A stretch of 64,000 nt of DNA. Origin: Clostridiales bacterium. Lineage in GTDB: Bacteria > Bacillota > Clostridia > Oscillospirales > Acutalibacteraceae. The notes under the pieces are model-generated. The model was not told where the DNA came from, made no database searches, and saw only the letters and a list, made by a program, of their open reading frames with translations. The DNA lies in assembly GCA_024690965.1 (NCBI GenBank), contig JAILOG010000013.1, positions 91,125 through 155,124 on the forward strand, written 5' to 3'. Both the position numbers and the translations under genes were made by a program. This document shows positions 42,972-52,438 of this stretch, piece by piece. How positions within the stretch are numbered: the stretch's first letter is position 1; each line of letters starts with the position of its first letter.

Positions 42972-45131
42972 ATGAAAAAATATAAGCTTATTTTGCAGGG
43001 ACTTAACTGCGCTCACTGTGCGGGACTTATTGAAGAAAAAATATCAAAACAGCCCGAATATGAAAATGTAACTTTTGATTTTGTAAATAAAATCCTGACT
43101 TTTGAAACATCGGAAAAAGTCGAAACCCTCGCACAAAGAATACAGGGAATTGTTGACAGTATTGAAAACGGTGTCGAGGTTAAACTGTGTAACGATGAGC
43201 ATCACGATGAAAACCGTCACGGTCACGGCGAGTGTGAGTGCGGCTGTTGCCACGGTCACAATCATAATATTGATGCGGAAAATGAAGATGCCGAAAGTGA
43301 AAGAAAAAACGGATTTTTCGGCAAAGCAAGACCGCTTGCCGCAGGTTGCACTTTGTTTGCGATCTCACTCGTTACTCCGTATATTTTAAAGAACGAATAC
43401 GCCTTTCGGGGTATGCTCATCCTGCAAATTGCGGCTGTTTTGATTGCCGGATATAAAATATTTCTAAAGGGCATAAAAAACATATTAAAGCTTAGGGCAG
43501 ACGAAAACTTTTTGCTCCTTTTGGCGGTAACTGCCGCATTTTGCATAGGCGAAACAACCGAAGCGGCTGTTGTTACACTGTTGTTTGTTCTCGGCAATTT
43601 TATAGAAGATTATGCTGTTGACAGGTCGCGCAAAAGCATTAAAAAGCTTGCTTCAATTCGCCCCGATAAGGCAACAGTGCTTGAGAATGGGGAGGAAATA
43701 TCTGTTTCTGCCGAAAAAATTAAGCCTAACACAACAATAATTGTTGCACCTCATGAGAGAGTGCCGATAGACGCTGTTGTTACAAAGGGCGGCGGTTTCG
43801 CGGATTGTTCCACTATAACAGGAGAGAGCATACCTGTTGAGATAACCGAGGGAACAACGCTTTTGTCGGGAACGATAAACGGAGACTGCGTTTTGCAAAT
43901 GAAAACGCTCAGACCGTACTCTGAGTCGGCGGCAAGCAGAATAATAAAAATAGTTGAAGAAGCTTCCGCGGTAAAAGGCAAAAGCGAAAAATTCATTACT
44001 AAATTTGCAAAAGTTTATACACCTATTGTTATACTTGCCGCTGCGGCGATAGTTATTTTAGGTACGTTGCTTGGAGCGGCGGATTTTAAAGAAATGCTTT
44101 ACAGGGGGCTTGTTGTGCTTGTAGCTTCCTGTCCGTGCGCCGTGGTTATATCGGTTCCGCTTGGGTTTTATTCGGGAATAGGCGCGGCTTCAAAAAAGGG
44201 TGTGCTCATAAAAGGCTCAAAATTTTTAGAGGTGCTTTCAAAAGCGGATTGTGTCGCGTTTGATAAAACGGGAACGCTTACTACGGGAAAATTGCGTGTA
44301 AGCAATGTGAAAACTTACGGGGAAATTGATGAAAAACAGGCAAAAGTCCTTGCCGCTGCCTGTGAAAAATACAGTTCTCATCCGCTTGCGGAGGCTCTCA
44401 AAAATGAAACCGACGCTATTGACTTGCCTGTTTTGATAAACTATAATGAGATCGCGGGTAAGGGTGTAACAGCTGAATATAACGACAAAAGCGCTGTTTT
44501 CGGTAATGCTTTGTTTTTGCGGGAAAACGGTATTTTGACAAACGAAAAACATACCTGTATGCTTGCAATTGACGGCAAACTTATGGCAGGATTTGATTTC
44601 AGCGACAGCATAAGAACTGATGTGCAAGAGGTTGTTAAGAACCTTGAATCGGGCGGATTTAAAAACATTGCAATTCTGACAGGTGACAAAAAGGAATACG
44701 CAGAAAGTATTGCGGCGCAGTGCGGAATTGAAAATGTATATGCGGAGCTGCTGCCGCAGGAAAAAGTAGATGTCATGCAAAGACTTTCGGAAAATTCCAA
44801 AGCTTCCGTGTTTGTGGGCGACGGCATAAACGACGCGCCTATTTTAGCTGCAGCCGATTGCGGAATTGCAATGGGCTTGGGCAGCGAAGCGGCTATTGAG
44901 GCTGCAGACGCGGTGTTGTCCGACGGCAATATAAAGCAGCTGCCTGCCTGTATAAAAACAGCAAAGCGCGCAATGAGAGTTATAAAATCAAATATAGCGT
45001 TTGCGATAGCTTTTAAGCTTGCGGTGCTTGTTTTGGCGGCTTTGGGCGCGGCGCCTATTTGGCTTGCGGTTGCGGCGGACACAGGCGTGAGCGTGATATG
45101 TATATTAAACAGCACGTTAAATGTAAAATGA
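42972..45131 (+). CDS. Zn/Cd/Pb-exporting P1B-type ATPase
   Basis: 719 residues. N-terminal HMA domain with LNCAHC (Cys13, Cys16), then a His/Cys-rich linker (about residues 74-100, HHDENRHGHGECECGCCHGH). Membrane metal motif SCPCAVV, phosphorylation site DKTGTLT, HP motif in SSHPLAEAL, hinge VGDGINDAPILA. The last helix has AADTGVSV, whose Asp matches the extra metal ligand of ZntA-type pumps. This places it in the P1B-2 (ZntA/CadA) group, exporting Zn, Cd or Pb from the cytosol. Co-transcribed with the sensor, 17 bases away, with GGAGG before the ATG. Confidence 0.94.
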   Translation: MKKYKLILQGLNCAHCAGLIEEKISKQPEYENVTFDFVNKILTFETSEKVETLAQRIQGIVDSIENGVEVKLCNDEHHDENRHGHGECECGCCHGHNHNIDAENEDAESERKNGFFGKARPLAAGCTLFAISLVTPYILKNEYAFRGMLILQIAAVLIAGYKIFLKGIKNILKLRADENFLLLLAVTAAFCIGETTEAAVVTLLFVLGNFIEDYAVDRSRKSIKKLASIRPDKATVLENGEEISVSAEKIKPNTTIIVAPHERVPIDAVVTKGGGFADCSTITGESIPVEITEGTTLLSGTINGDCVLQMKTLRPYSESAASRIIKIVEEASAVKGKSEKFITKFAKVYTPIVILAAAAIVILGTLLGAADFKEMLYRGLVVLVASCPCAVVISVPLGFYSGIGAASKKGVLIKGSKFLEVLSKADCVAFDKTGTLTTGKLRVSNVKTYGEIDEKQAKVLAAACEKYSSHPLAEALKNETDAIDLPVLINYNEIAGKGVTAEYNDKSAVFGNALFLRENGILTNEKHTCMLAIDGKLMAGFDFSDSIRTDVQEVVKNLESGGFKNIAILTGDKKEYAESIAAQCGIENVYAELLPQEKVDVMQRLSENSKASVFVGDGINDAPILAAADCGIAMGLGSEAAIEAADAVLSDGNIKQLPACIKTAKRAMRVIKSNIAFAIAFKLAVLVLAALGAAPIWLAVAADTGVSVICILNSTLNVK

Positions 45132-45150
45132 TATTCGGAGTGAACAAACA

Positions 45151-46626
45151 GTGGGTAAAAAGAAAGATAAACTGAATTACAGTCAAATCCTTGAGCTCAA
45201 AAAGCAAACAGAGCAAAAAGAAAAACGGAAAAGACGGTTAAGGCGTGTTATTATCCCGTGCGTTACGGGCGGTTTAATATTGGCGCTTATCGCGGGCATT
45301 GTTATAAACGGATATATTATATCAAGCGGAATATTAATGCGTGGCAAAACCGTGATGAGCACAGAGCATTTTAAAGTAGATGAAGCGATGATGTCTTACT
45401 ACGCTCAAGACACATATAACTCTTATTTGGAGAATTTCTCGGAAAGCCTGTCTTCGGACGGTCTTGATACGGCAACAGATTTGGCTTCTCAGCAAAAAGA
45501 CAGCGACACAACGTGGCGCGACTACTTTTTGGATAAAGCAGAGGAAGCCGTTAAAGATATGCTTATAGTTGCCGAGGCGGCTTATTCTGCAGGATATGAA
45601 TTGGGCAGCGATGAAGAAGCAAAAATTGATGAATATATGTCAAATATCAACATAGATGAATACCCAAAGGGCGTAAGCTTGGAAGATATAAGAAGAGCCG
45701 AAGAATTATACACCCTTGCCATATCATATGACGAAAAGCTGTATGACGGCTTTAAATACACCGACGAACAATTGGAACAATATTATAAAAACAACGAAAA
45801 TAAATACAAATGCGCTTCCTACAGATACTATTCTTTTTCATATTCTCTTGACAGTGACGAATCGGATTTCACGCTTTCAAAAGAAGAAGCTACAGATTAT
45901 GCCAAGCGTTTGCAAAGCTGCAAAAACGAAGATGAATTTACCGATACGATAGCGCGGTTTTGCCGAGAGTGGATTCCGGACATCACAGACGAACAAATAC
46001 AAAGTGAGTTGAATGAAACAAAAACCGTAAACGCACCTTTTTTTGCGGGCGACGGATTTAACGAATGGGCATTTAACGGAAAAAGAAAAGTTAATGACGT
46101 ATATTATGAGCTTTCGGAAGAATATCAGACGGTGTCTGTATATATGCTTACAGAGCTTCCTCACAGACGTGAAGAAAGCTCTGTAAATGTGCGCCATATA
46201 CTTTTTACAATAGAGGACAGCGATTTTGATTATTTAACGCTTGAACAAGCGTCAACAGTGCTTACCGAGTGGGAGTTAAGCGGAAAAACAACGGAAAAAT
46301 TTGACGAGCTTGCCGCCGAATACTCTGACGATAAAGCGTCCGCGAAAAACGGAGGTTTGTATGAAAATGTAATACAGGGCGAAACCGTGACCGAATTTGA
46401 CAGCTGGTGCTTTGACAAAAACAGAAAACCCGGAGATTATGAGATAATAAAAACCGATTACGGCTATCATATCATGTATTTTGTAAGCACGGGAGAAGAA
46501 ACCTGGAAAATACAGGTTCAAAGCGATATGATAAGTGAGGATTACGACAAACTGTATGATAATTTGAGAGAGAAATATGATATAGAAATCTCTAAGGACT
46601 ACAGGAAAAATATAAAATTAGGATAA
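45151..46626 (+). CDS. Membrane-anchored parvulin-type peptidyl-prolyl isomerase (PrsA/SurA-like)
   Basis: 491 residues. Very basic N-terminus, one membrane helix near 32-56, then an extracytoplasmic part. An alpha-helical chaperone region (about 60-340) is followed by a rotamase domain with VRHILF, FDELAAEYSDDKASAKNGG and a final YGYHIMYFV, the normal parvulin landmarks. Helps secreted proteins fold outside the membrane. GTG start, GGAG ten bases before. It follows the ATPase by 19 bases and lies ahead of secreted serpins, but its cellular role is probably general. Confidence 0.85.
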   Translation: MGKKKDKLNYSQILELKKQTEQKEKRKRRLRRVIIPCVTGGLILALIAGIVINGYIISSGILMRGKTVMSTEHFKVDEAMMSYYAQDTYNSYLENFSESLSSDGLDTATDLASQQKDSDTTWRDYFLDKAEEAVKDMLIVAEAAYSAGYELGSDEEAKIDEYMSNINIDEYPKGVSLEDIRRAEELYTLAISYDEKLYDGFKYTDEQLEQYYKNNENKYKCASYRYYSFSYSLDSDESDFTLSKEEATDYAKRLQSCKNEDEFTDTIARFCREWIPDITDEQIQSELNETKTVNAPFFAGDGFNEWAFNGKRKVNDVYYELSEEYQTVSVYMLTELPHRREESSVNVRHILFTIEDSDFDYLTLEQASTVLTEWELSGKTTEKFDELAAEYSDDKASAKNGGLYENVIQGETVTEFDSWCFDKNRKPGDYEIIKTDYGYHIMYFVSTGEETWKIQVQSDMISEDYDKLYDNLREKYDIEISKDYRKNIKLG

Positions 46627-46712
46627 AAAGTACCTGCCGAAAAAATAGAGATATTTGTTCTTTGAATCACGGAATATACGATTTGTCAAGACGTTTTTCA
46701 AAGATTTTTCTT

Positions 46713-46748
46713 CAATTTATGCCAAAAAAGGCACAATTTATGCCAAAA
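46713..46748 (+). promoter_or_regulatory. Paired direct repeats upstream of serpin promoter
   Basis: CAATTTATGCCAAAA occurs exactly twice (46713-46727 and 46734-46748) with a 21-bp period, i.e. two helical turns, ending two bases before the -35 box. Likely a binding site for a regulator that occupies one face of the DNA. Confidence 0.6.
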
Positions 46749-46750
46749 TG

Positions 46751-46779
46751 TTGAAAAGCCTTAGAGTACGGTGTACTAT
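46751..46779 (+). promoter_or_regulatory. Probable promoter of the serpin genes
   Basis: TTGAAA (46751-46756), 17-base spacer, TACTAT (46774-46779). The leader to the first serpin ATG is about 145 nt, AT-rich, with no ORF. Confidence 0.6.
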
Positions 46780-46930
46780 AAACACGGGAGGTATTGTACC
46801 TTGAATAGTGTGAAAGGGATTTTTCGAAAAAATAAAAATTTTTCTAAAAATCTTGTCTAAAAATGGTTTGCTTGTTTGTTTATACTATGTAAGAATAAAC
46901 ACCCGTGCTTGTTTTAAGGAGGTAATCGTT

Positions 46931-48505
46931 ATGAAAAGATTGATTAAACTTGTATCCCTTCTCCTTGTTGTGTCTATGACGTGCGCTATCGCGCTTGTGG
47001 GTGTAACGGCGGAAGAAATAGAAGAAGAGCTGTTTTATTACGGAGACCTGAATTATGACGGAAAGGTAACGATGGAAGATGTGACAACATTGCAAAAAAT
47101 TCTTGCGATGTTGGACGATGGCGAAATAACGGTATCGAAACAAATTGATGATACATATTACGTTATGTCACCGATACCGGTAACAAAATCGGATTTGGCA
47201 GGTATGCAGGATGTAGTTCTTATGCAGAGATTTATTGCCGGACTTATAAATGAATTTCCTGTGGGCGTGTCATTTTCGTGGGGCAATATGTCACATAAAA
47301 CTACAATAATTAACGATACACCGCAAAACACAGATACCGAGGAAACAGATTGGGAAAAATACGATGTTCCCGATGTTAAGGTTGACTCCGACGAGTATTC
47401 GCATCTTTTCGATGTGAGCCTCGATTTGTTCAAAATGGGATTATCAGAAACAGAAAATACTCTTGTAAGCCCCTTGTCAATAGTTCTCGCGATGTCTGCG
47501 GCAACGAACGGCGCGGACGGTGAAACGCTTAAGGAAATGGCAAAGTATCTTACGGGATATGACGATATGGAGCAGTACAATATATTACTCAAGGCGCTTC
47601 AGGAGCGCTTTGTTACCGATGATGAATGTCTTAAGTTCAGCATTGCAAACTCGATGTGGGTAAAAGATGATGAAGAGCTCTTTACCGTGAATGAGGACTA
47701 CAAAGACAAGCTGAAAGATGTATTTTCGGCTGAAATATTTACCGAGGATTTCAGCGATTCCAAAACTGTAGATAAAATAAACGGCTGGATAGACGAAAAC
47801 ACATTCGGTATGATCAAAAAGATGATAGAAAAGCTCAACAAGGAGACAATAATTCTGCTTATTAACGCCATAGCGTTTGAAGCCCGGTGGGATAACCCAT
47901 ACGGCGGAGATTATGAAAGCAGCTTTACAACTTACAGCGGCGAGACAAAGAAATCCACCTTTATGTCTGAAGATATGTATTCTTACGTTTGCGACAGCGA
48001 CGCGCAAGGCTTTATAAAGAAGTATTGGGGCAACAAATACAGCTTCGCGGCAATACTTCCCAACAAAAACGTGGATGTTCTTGAATACGCCGAAAAGATG
48101 ACAGGCGAGCATTTCAGAGAGCTTATGGCAACGCATACAACAAAGTATTATGTGCAAACCAAACTGCCTGCTTTTAAATACAGCTACAATTTAAGCTATA
48201 AAGAGCCTCTTGAAAAAGTGATGCCGTTGGCTTTTGATAAGGAAAAGGCAAATTTAAAAAAGATGCTCACATTTAAAAAACCTGAGTATAACGCGTTTAT
48301 TTCGGATGTTGTACACAGCACATTTATTGAGCTTACAAAAGACGGCACAAAAGCCGCAGCCGCTACGGTAGTTTCTATAGATTGCGAAACCTGCTGTGAA
48401 CCGAAATATGACCGCAAGGTGCTTATCGACCGCCCGTTTATGTATGCCATAATCGACAATGAAACAAAACTGCCGATATTTATGGGAGTGGTGCTTGATG
48501 TATAA
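46931..48505 (+). CDS. Secreted serpin with N-terminal dockerin-like module
   Basis: 524 residues. Signal peptide 1-27. A dockerin-like region (about 37-108): the first calcium loop is intact (GDLNYDGKVTMEDVTTLQK), but the second has lost its Asp/Asn ligands (DDTYYVMSPIPVTKSDLAG). Serpin fold 148-524 with SPLSIVLAMSAATNGADGE, the hinge ELTKDGTKAAAAT (inhibitory type, small residues at P12-P9) and DRPFMYAI. Counting from the hinge, the reactive loop reads VVSIDCETCCEP, placing P1 near Glu or the neighbouring Cys. Serpins trap serine or cysteine proteases irreversibly. ATG 46931 has AAGGAGG; an upstream frame extension lacks a site. Confidence 0.92.
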   Translation: MKRLIKLVSLLLVVSMTCAIALVGVTAEEIEEELFYYGDLNYDGKVTMEDVTTLQKILAMLDDGEITVSKQIDDTYYVMSPIPVTKSDLAGMQDVVLMQRFIAGLINEFPVGVSFSWGNMSHKTTIINDTPQNTDTEETDWEKYDVPDVKVDSDEYSHLFDVSLDLFKMGLSETENTLVSPLSIVLAMSAATNGADGETLKEMAKYLTGYDDMEQYNILLKALQERFVTDDECLKFSIANSMWVKDDEELFTVNEDYKDKLKDVFSAEIFTEDFSDSKTVDKINGWIDENTFGMIKKMIEKLNKETIILLINAIAFEARWDNPYGGDYESSFTTYSGETKKSTFMSEDMYSYVCDSDAQGFIKKYWGNKYSFAAILPNKNVDVLEYAEKMTGEHFRELMATHTTKYYVQTKLPAFKYSYNLSYKEPLEKVMPLAFDKEKANLKKMLTFKKPEYNAFISDVVHSTFIELTKDGTKAAAATVVSIDCETCCEPKYDRKVLIDRPFMYAIIDNETKLPIFMGVVLDV

Positions 48506-48576
48506 CGGCGTTAAGCTTGTTAGGCTCAGCGCGGTTATTAAAATCAAAATATAATAGATTTAACGGAGGAATGGTT

Positions 48577-51500
48577 ATGAAAAACAAAAATAAGCTTTTA
48601 AGCTTAGCTCTTGCTTTGGTGATGACGCTAAGCTGCGTGCCGCTTTCAACGGCTTATGCCGAAGACAGTGAGATTATTAACGCTTTAGAGTTTACTTTAG
48701 GTACACCCGGACCGAAAGTCGGCGAAGAAGTACCTGTGTTTGATGAAGATAACCTGAACCCTGTTGATGTTTCTGTAAACTGTGAAAACTGTACGGTCGA
48801 GTATGCTTTTTGGAATAACAATGATTATGATTTCAGTGAAGAAGCAGTAACTACCGGCGTCTTTACCGATAACAGAGATTATTACCTTGTAGTTATACTC
48901 AGCGCGAAGGACGATTACCTTTTCGACAGAAATATCGGCAGTATTACCTTAAACGGAAAAGAAGGAACAGGCAGATATGAACTGAATGAGTTTGGTTCAA
49001 TGCTTTTGTATATTCAAAAATTTACGCTCGGTGAGCCTAAGCCGATAACCGTTACCTTTGACTCAAACGGCAGAGGTACCGCGCCTCATTCCGTAACGGT
49101 ACAACCGGGGCAAATGCTTTATGAAGCTGCCCCGATGGATGTTCTTGATTTGTACTATGAAGACGGCTATCAGTTTTATGACTGGAGCTTAGAGAGCGAC
49201 AACGACCCAGATAAAGCTGTTAATTATTTTGATGTTTTGACCGAGGATATAACTTTATACGCGATATGGCTTCCTGCGATTGAAAGCATAAAGCTGAATT
49301 TGCCCGACGCCGCGGCAATGACACCCGGGGCAACCGTAAGCGCCAATGTTACGCTTGCTGAAGGCGAACTTAATTATTATGTCAGCGATGTATATTGGGA
49401 TTCGGACTTTTCGGGCGACAGATCGTTTACGTGCAAAATAAAAGATAATTCCTGCTATTATCTTTGTATAGAGCTTTCTCCCGATGACGGCTATCTTTTC
49501 AAGACCTTATACGATGAAGAGCTTGGCGAGAAAACAGATGTTTCATTTAACGGCGAACATTTTGACTATGTATACTGCAATTCGGGATATATAAACTTAG
49601 TTAAGAAATATGTGGTAGGAACGCCTGTTTTCCATACGGTTACATTTGATAACGGCGGTTACGGAAAAGCGTTGGAGCCTCTCTCGGTTGAGGACGGCGC
49701 GACTGTTTATACAGCGCTGTTTGGCGATACCGAGGGTTACGATGATCTTCTCGATACAGACGGTTGCCGTTTTTGCGGCTGGTATACCGATTCTGAGTTT
49801 GACGGAGAACCGTTTGATATCTATGAAACTCCTATAGAGGAGGATATTACTCTTTACGCCAAATGGATAAAACTAAGTACAATAGAAAAAGTTGATTTGA
49901 CGTTTGAAATTCCCGCGGCAGGCACTAAGGCGCGTGATCCTAAGATAACTTATGAAGAGGACCCGAATTACGAAGAGTTTCAGGCTGTAATCACCGATTC
50001 CAAAGGCGAAGAATATACCGGCACGTTAAAAGAGGGAAAAACATACTTCCTTTGTGTGGCTTTGGGAGCGAATGAGGGATATGTGTTCAAAGGCGGATTG
50101 TCGTACAGCGACATATTTATGACGGATATGTCAGGGGAGATACCGTCTGTTGAACCTGTTGATATTACCGTAAACGGAGAAGACGCGCGTCAGTATTTGC
50201 AAACTCCGTATTTAGAAGATATGATCTTACTGATTTATCCGTTTAAGCCTGCGGCGGCGGAAGCTTATAATATTGACATATTGGGCGGCAGCGCCGTTAT
50301 AGACGGTAAAGACGCAAGCAAAGCGAAACCCGGTGAAAAGGTTGAAATACTTACCGCTCCGGCACCCGAAGGAAAGACATTTGATAAGTGGACGGTATTG
50401 GAAGGCAATGTTAAGCTTGAAGACGAAACAGCGGAAAACACTTCATTTATTATGCCCTCTGAAAATGTAAAGATTGAAGCGACTTACAAAGATGATAATA
50501 ACTACAACAACACCGATTCTTTGACCGACAGGGATACCGCGACTGAAACAGAAAGCGATACATCTGACAATGATAAGATAATGCTTGGTGACGCCGACTG
50601 TGACGGCGATATAACAATGCAGGATGTAACAACAATTCAAAAGTATTTGGCAAAGCTTGTTACGCTTGAATCTTTCGGGAAAAACGCGTTCGTAAACGCC
50701 GATGTTGACGGCAACGGAGAAGTAAATCTTGTAGACGTTACAATAATACAAAAATACATGGCAAAGCTTATTTCCGTATTCCCGGCAGAGAAACCCGAAA
50801 GCGATACCGAAAATTCAGACAGTGAGAAAAACAGCGAGTCTGATGTTAAGGTGGATTCTGATGAATATTCACATCTGTTTGATGTAAGCGTTGACTTATT
50901 TAAAATGGGGTTGTCAAAAGAGAAGAACACGCTTATAAGCCCTTTGTCGATAGCGCTTGCGATGTCAGCCGCAACAAACGGCGCGGACGGCGAAACGCTT
51001 AAGGAAATGGCAAAGTATCTTGCCGGATATGACGATATGGAGCAGATGAACATATTGCTGAAAGCATTGCAGAAGCGCCTTGTAAGCAACGGGGATGATC
51101 TGAAATTCAGCATAGCGAACTCCATGTGGGTGCGTGATGAAAAAGAACGCTTTACGGTAAACGAGGACTATAAAGAGAAGCTCAAAGATGTATTTTCTGC
51201 TGAAATATTTACCGAGGATTTTAATAATGCAAAAACGGTAGATAAAATCAACGGCTGGATAAAGAATAATACCTTTGGTATGATAGAAAAGATGATAGAC
51301 GAGATTAACGAAAATACTATCATTATGCTTATTAATGCCATAGCTTTTGAGGCTGACTGGGATGTAAAGTATGACGGCGACTATAAAAGCGACTTTACAA
51401 ATTACAGCGGAGAAAAGAAAAAAGCCACGTTTATGTCGCAGGATATGAAATCTTATATTTGCGACAGCGACGCTCAGGGCTTTATAAAAGAATACGCGGG

Positions 51501-51963
51501 CGGAAAATACAGCTTTGCGGCAATACTGCCAAATGAAGGTGTAGATGTGCTTGACTACGCCGAGAAAATGACAGGCGAGCATTTTAGAGAGCTTATGGCT
51601 TCACACACAAAAAAATATAACGTGCAAACAAAGCTTCCGGCTTTTAAATATGAGTATGAACTGAGTTATAAAGAGCCGCTTGAAAAAGTAATGCCGCTTG
51701 CATTTGATCCGGGTAGTGCAGATTTTAAAAAGATGATTACAGGAGACGATGCGTATATTTCCGATGTGATCCATAAAACATTTATTGAGCTTACAAAAGA
51801 CGGTACAAGAGCCGCGGCGGTTACAATAATTGATATTAAATACAGCGCTTACATGCCCCTTGAATATGACAAAAAGGTGCTTATAGACCGCCCGTTTATG
51901 TACGCTATAATTGACAATGAAACAAAACTGCCCGTATTTATGGGAGTAGTGCTTGACGTATAA
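48577..51963 (+). CDS. Secreted multidomain serpin with InlB-type repeats and dockerin
   Basis: 1128 residues. Signal peptide 1-29. Two Listeria-Bacteroides (InlB-type, Flg_new) repeats at about 156-231 and 353-428, each ending LYA-x-W, interleaved with related beta domains, then a third beta module. A full type I dockerin (about 669-733: GDADCDGDITMQDVTTIQK and ADVDGNGEVNLVDVTIIQK). Serpin 755-1128, closely similar to the preceding serpin throughout except in the reactive loop, which reads TIIDIKYSAYMP after hinge DGTRAAAV, placing P1-P1' near Ser-Ala. Likely tandem duplication followed by fusion and loop divergence. ATG 48577 with GGAGG; the ATG at 48571 is too close to that site. Confidence 0.92.
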   Translation: MKNKNKLLSLALALVMTLSCVPLSTAYAEDSEIINALEFTLGTPGPKVGEEVPVFDEDNLNPVDVSVNCENCTVEYAFWNNNDYDFSEEAVTTGVFTDNRDYYLVVILSAKDDYLFDRNIGSITLNGKEGTGRYELNEFGSMLLYIQKFTLGEPKPITVTFDSNGRGTAPHSVTVQPGQMLYEAAPMDVLDLYYEDGYQFYDWSLESDNDPDKAVNYFDVLTEDITLYAIWLPAIESIKLNLPDAAAMTPGATVSANVTLAEGELNYYVSDVYWDSDFSGDRSFTCKIKDNSCYYLCIELSPDDGYLFKTLYDEELGEKTDVSFNGEHFDYVYCNSGYINLVKKYVVGTPVFHTVTFDNGGYGKALEPLSVEDGATVYTALFGDTEGYDDLLDTDGCRFCGWYTDSEFDGEPFDIYETPIEEDITLYAKWIKLSTIEKVDLTFEIPAAGTKARDPKITYEEDPNYEEFQAVITDSKGEEYTGTLKEGKTYFLCVALGANEGYVFKGGLSYSDIFMTDMSGEIPSVEPVDITVNGEDARQYLQTPYLEDMILLIYPFKPAAAEAYNIDILGGSAVIDGKDASKAKPGEKVEILTAPAPEGKTFDKWTVLEGNVKLEDETAENTSFIMPSENVKIEATYKDDNNYNNTDSLTDRDTATETESDTSDNDKIMLGDADCDGDITMQDVTTIQKYLAKLVTLESFGKNAFVNADVDGNGEVNLVDVTIIQKYMAKLISVFPAEKPESDTENSDSEKNSESDVKVDSDEYSHLFDVSVDLFKMGLSKEKNTLISPLSIALAMSAATNGADGETLKEMAKYLAGYDDMEQMNILLKALQKRLVSNGDDLKFSIANSMWVRDEKERFTVNEDYKEKLKDVFSAEIFTEDFNNAKTVDKINGWIKNNTFGMIEKMIDEINENTIIMLINAIAFEADWDVKYDGDYKSDFTNYSGEKKKATFMSQDMKSYICDSDAQGFIKEYAGGKYSFAAILPNEGVDVLDYAEKMTGEHFRELMASHTKKYNVQTKLPAFKYEYELSYKEPLEKVMPLAFDPGSADFKKMITGDDAYISDVIHKTFIELTKDGTRAAAVTIIDIKYSAYMPLEYDKKVLIDRPFMYAIIDNETKLPVFMGVVLDV

Positions 51964-52000
51964 TTAAACTTATTTTTATTCCTTCTGATATATTTTGATA

Positions 52001-52050
52001 AAAGCCCCGTACCGAACATCGCTTATTAAGCGTAACGGTATGGGGCTTTT
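52001..52050 (+). terminator. Terminator after the serpins
   Basis: AAAGCCCCGTACCG pairs with CGGTATGGGGCTTT, with an inner GCTT-att-AAGC hairpin, ending in TTTT. Cuts the serpin unit off from rpoB. Confidence 0.88.
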
Positions 52051-52103
52051 CAATGCAAAAATTAAATCAACTTACCCGGGTGTTTAGGAGTGGGCTAAAA
52101 ATT

Positions 52104-52136
52104 TTCGGTTGCATGATATAATTTTATGCAACCGAA
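52104..52136. other. Perfect 11-bp hairpin upstream of the rpoB promoter
   Basis: TTCGGTTGCAT and ATGCAACCGAA around an 11-base AT loop, 56 bases before the -35 box. It lacks a good T tract, so it may be an operator or a protein-binding hairpin rather than a terminator. Confidence 0.55.
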
Positions 52137-52191
52137 TTTGTTATGTATTTAAGCCAAAATATATGTTTTACCAAATTTTTTCAAAAAATGC

Positions 52192-52220
52192 TTGACATAT
52201 AAATTGCAAAAGTATATAAT
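52192..52220 (+). promoter_or_regulatory. Consensus promoter of rpoBC
   Basis: TTGACA (52192-52197), 17-base spacer, TATAAT (52215-52220), both hexamers perfect. A leader of about 210 nt follows, with a TGAACG/CGTTCA hairpin near its 5' end and no ORF. Confidence 0.9.
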
Positions 52221-52438
52221 ATTAAACTGCCTAATATTGAACGCCTATGTCAATTTTTACGTTCAGTGCTAACGATATTATCATAAAAGTGTCGGGTTTG
52301 TCAATAGTTTTTGTAAAAAATAAATATTGAAGTCTTGACTGAATTTCTTTGAAATATCACTTTAAACAGTTTGAATGTGAAAATTGTGTGAAGCGTTTCT
52401 GTTTTGGAACGTGAAAAAATGAATGGAGTGAATGCTAA

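Noticed and set aside
52340..52370. Second rpoB promoter starting TTGACT
   Set aside because: The hexamer 17 bases downstream (CACTTT) is a poor -10 element, while a perfect promoter exists at 52192.
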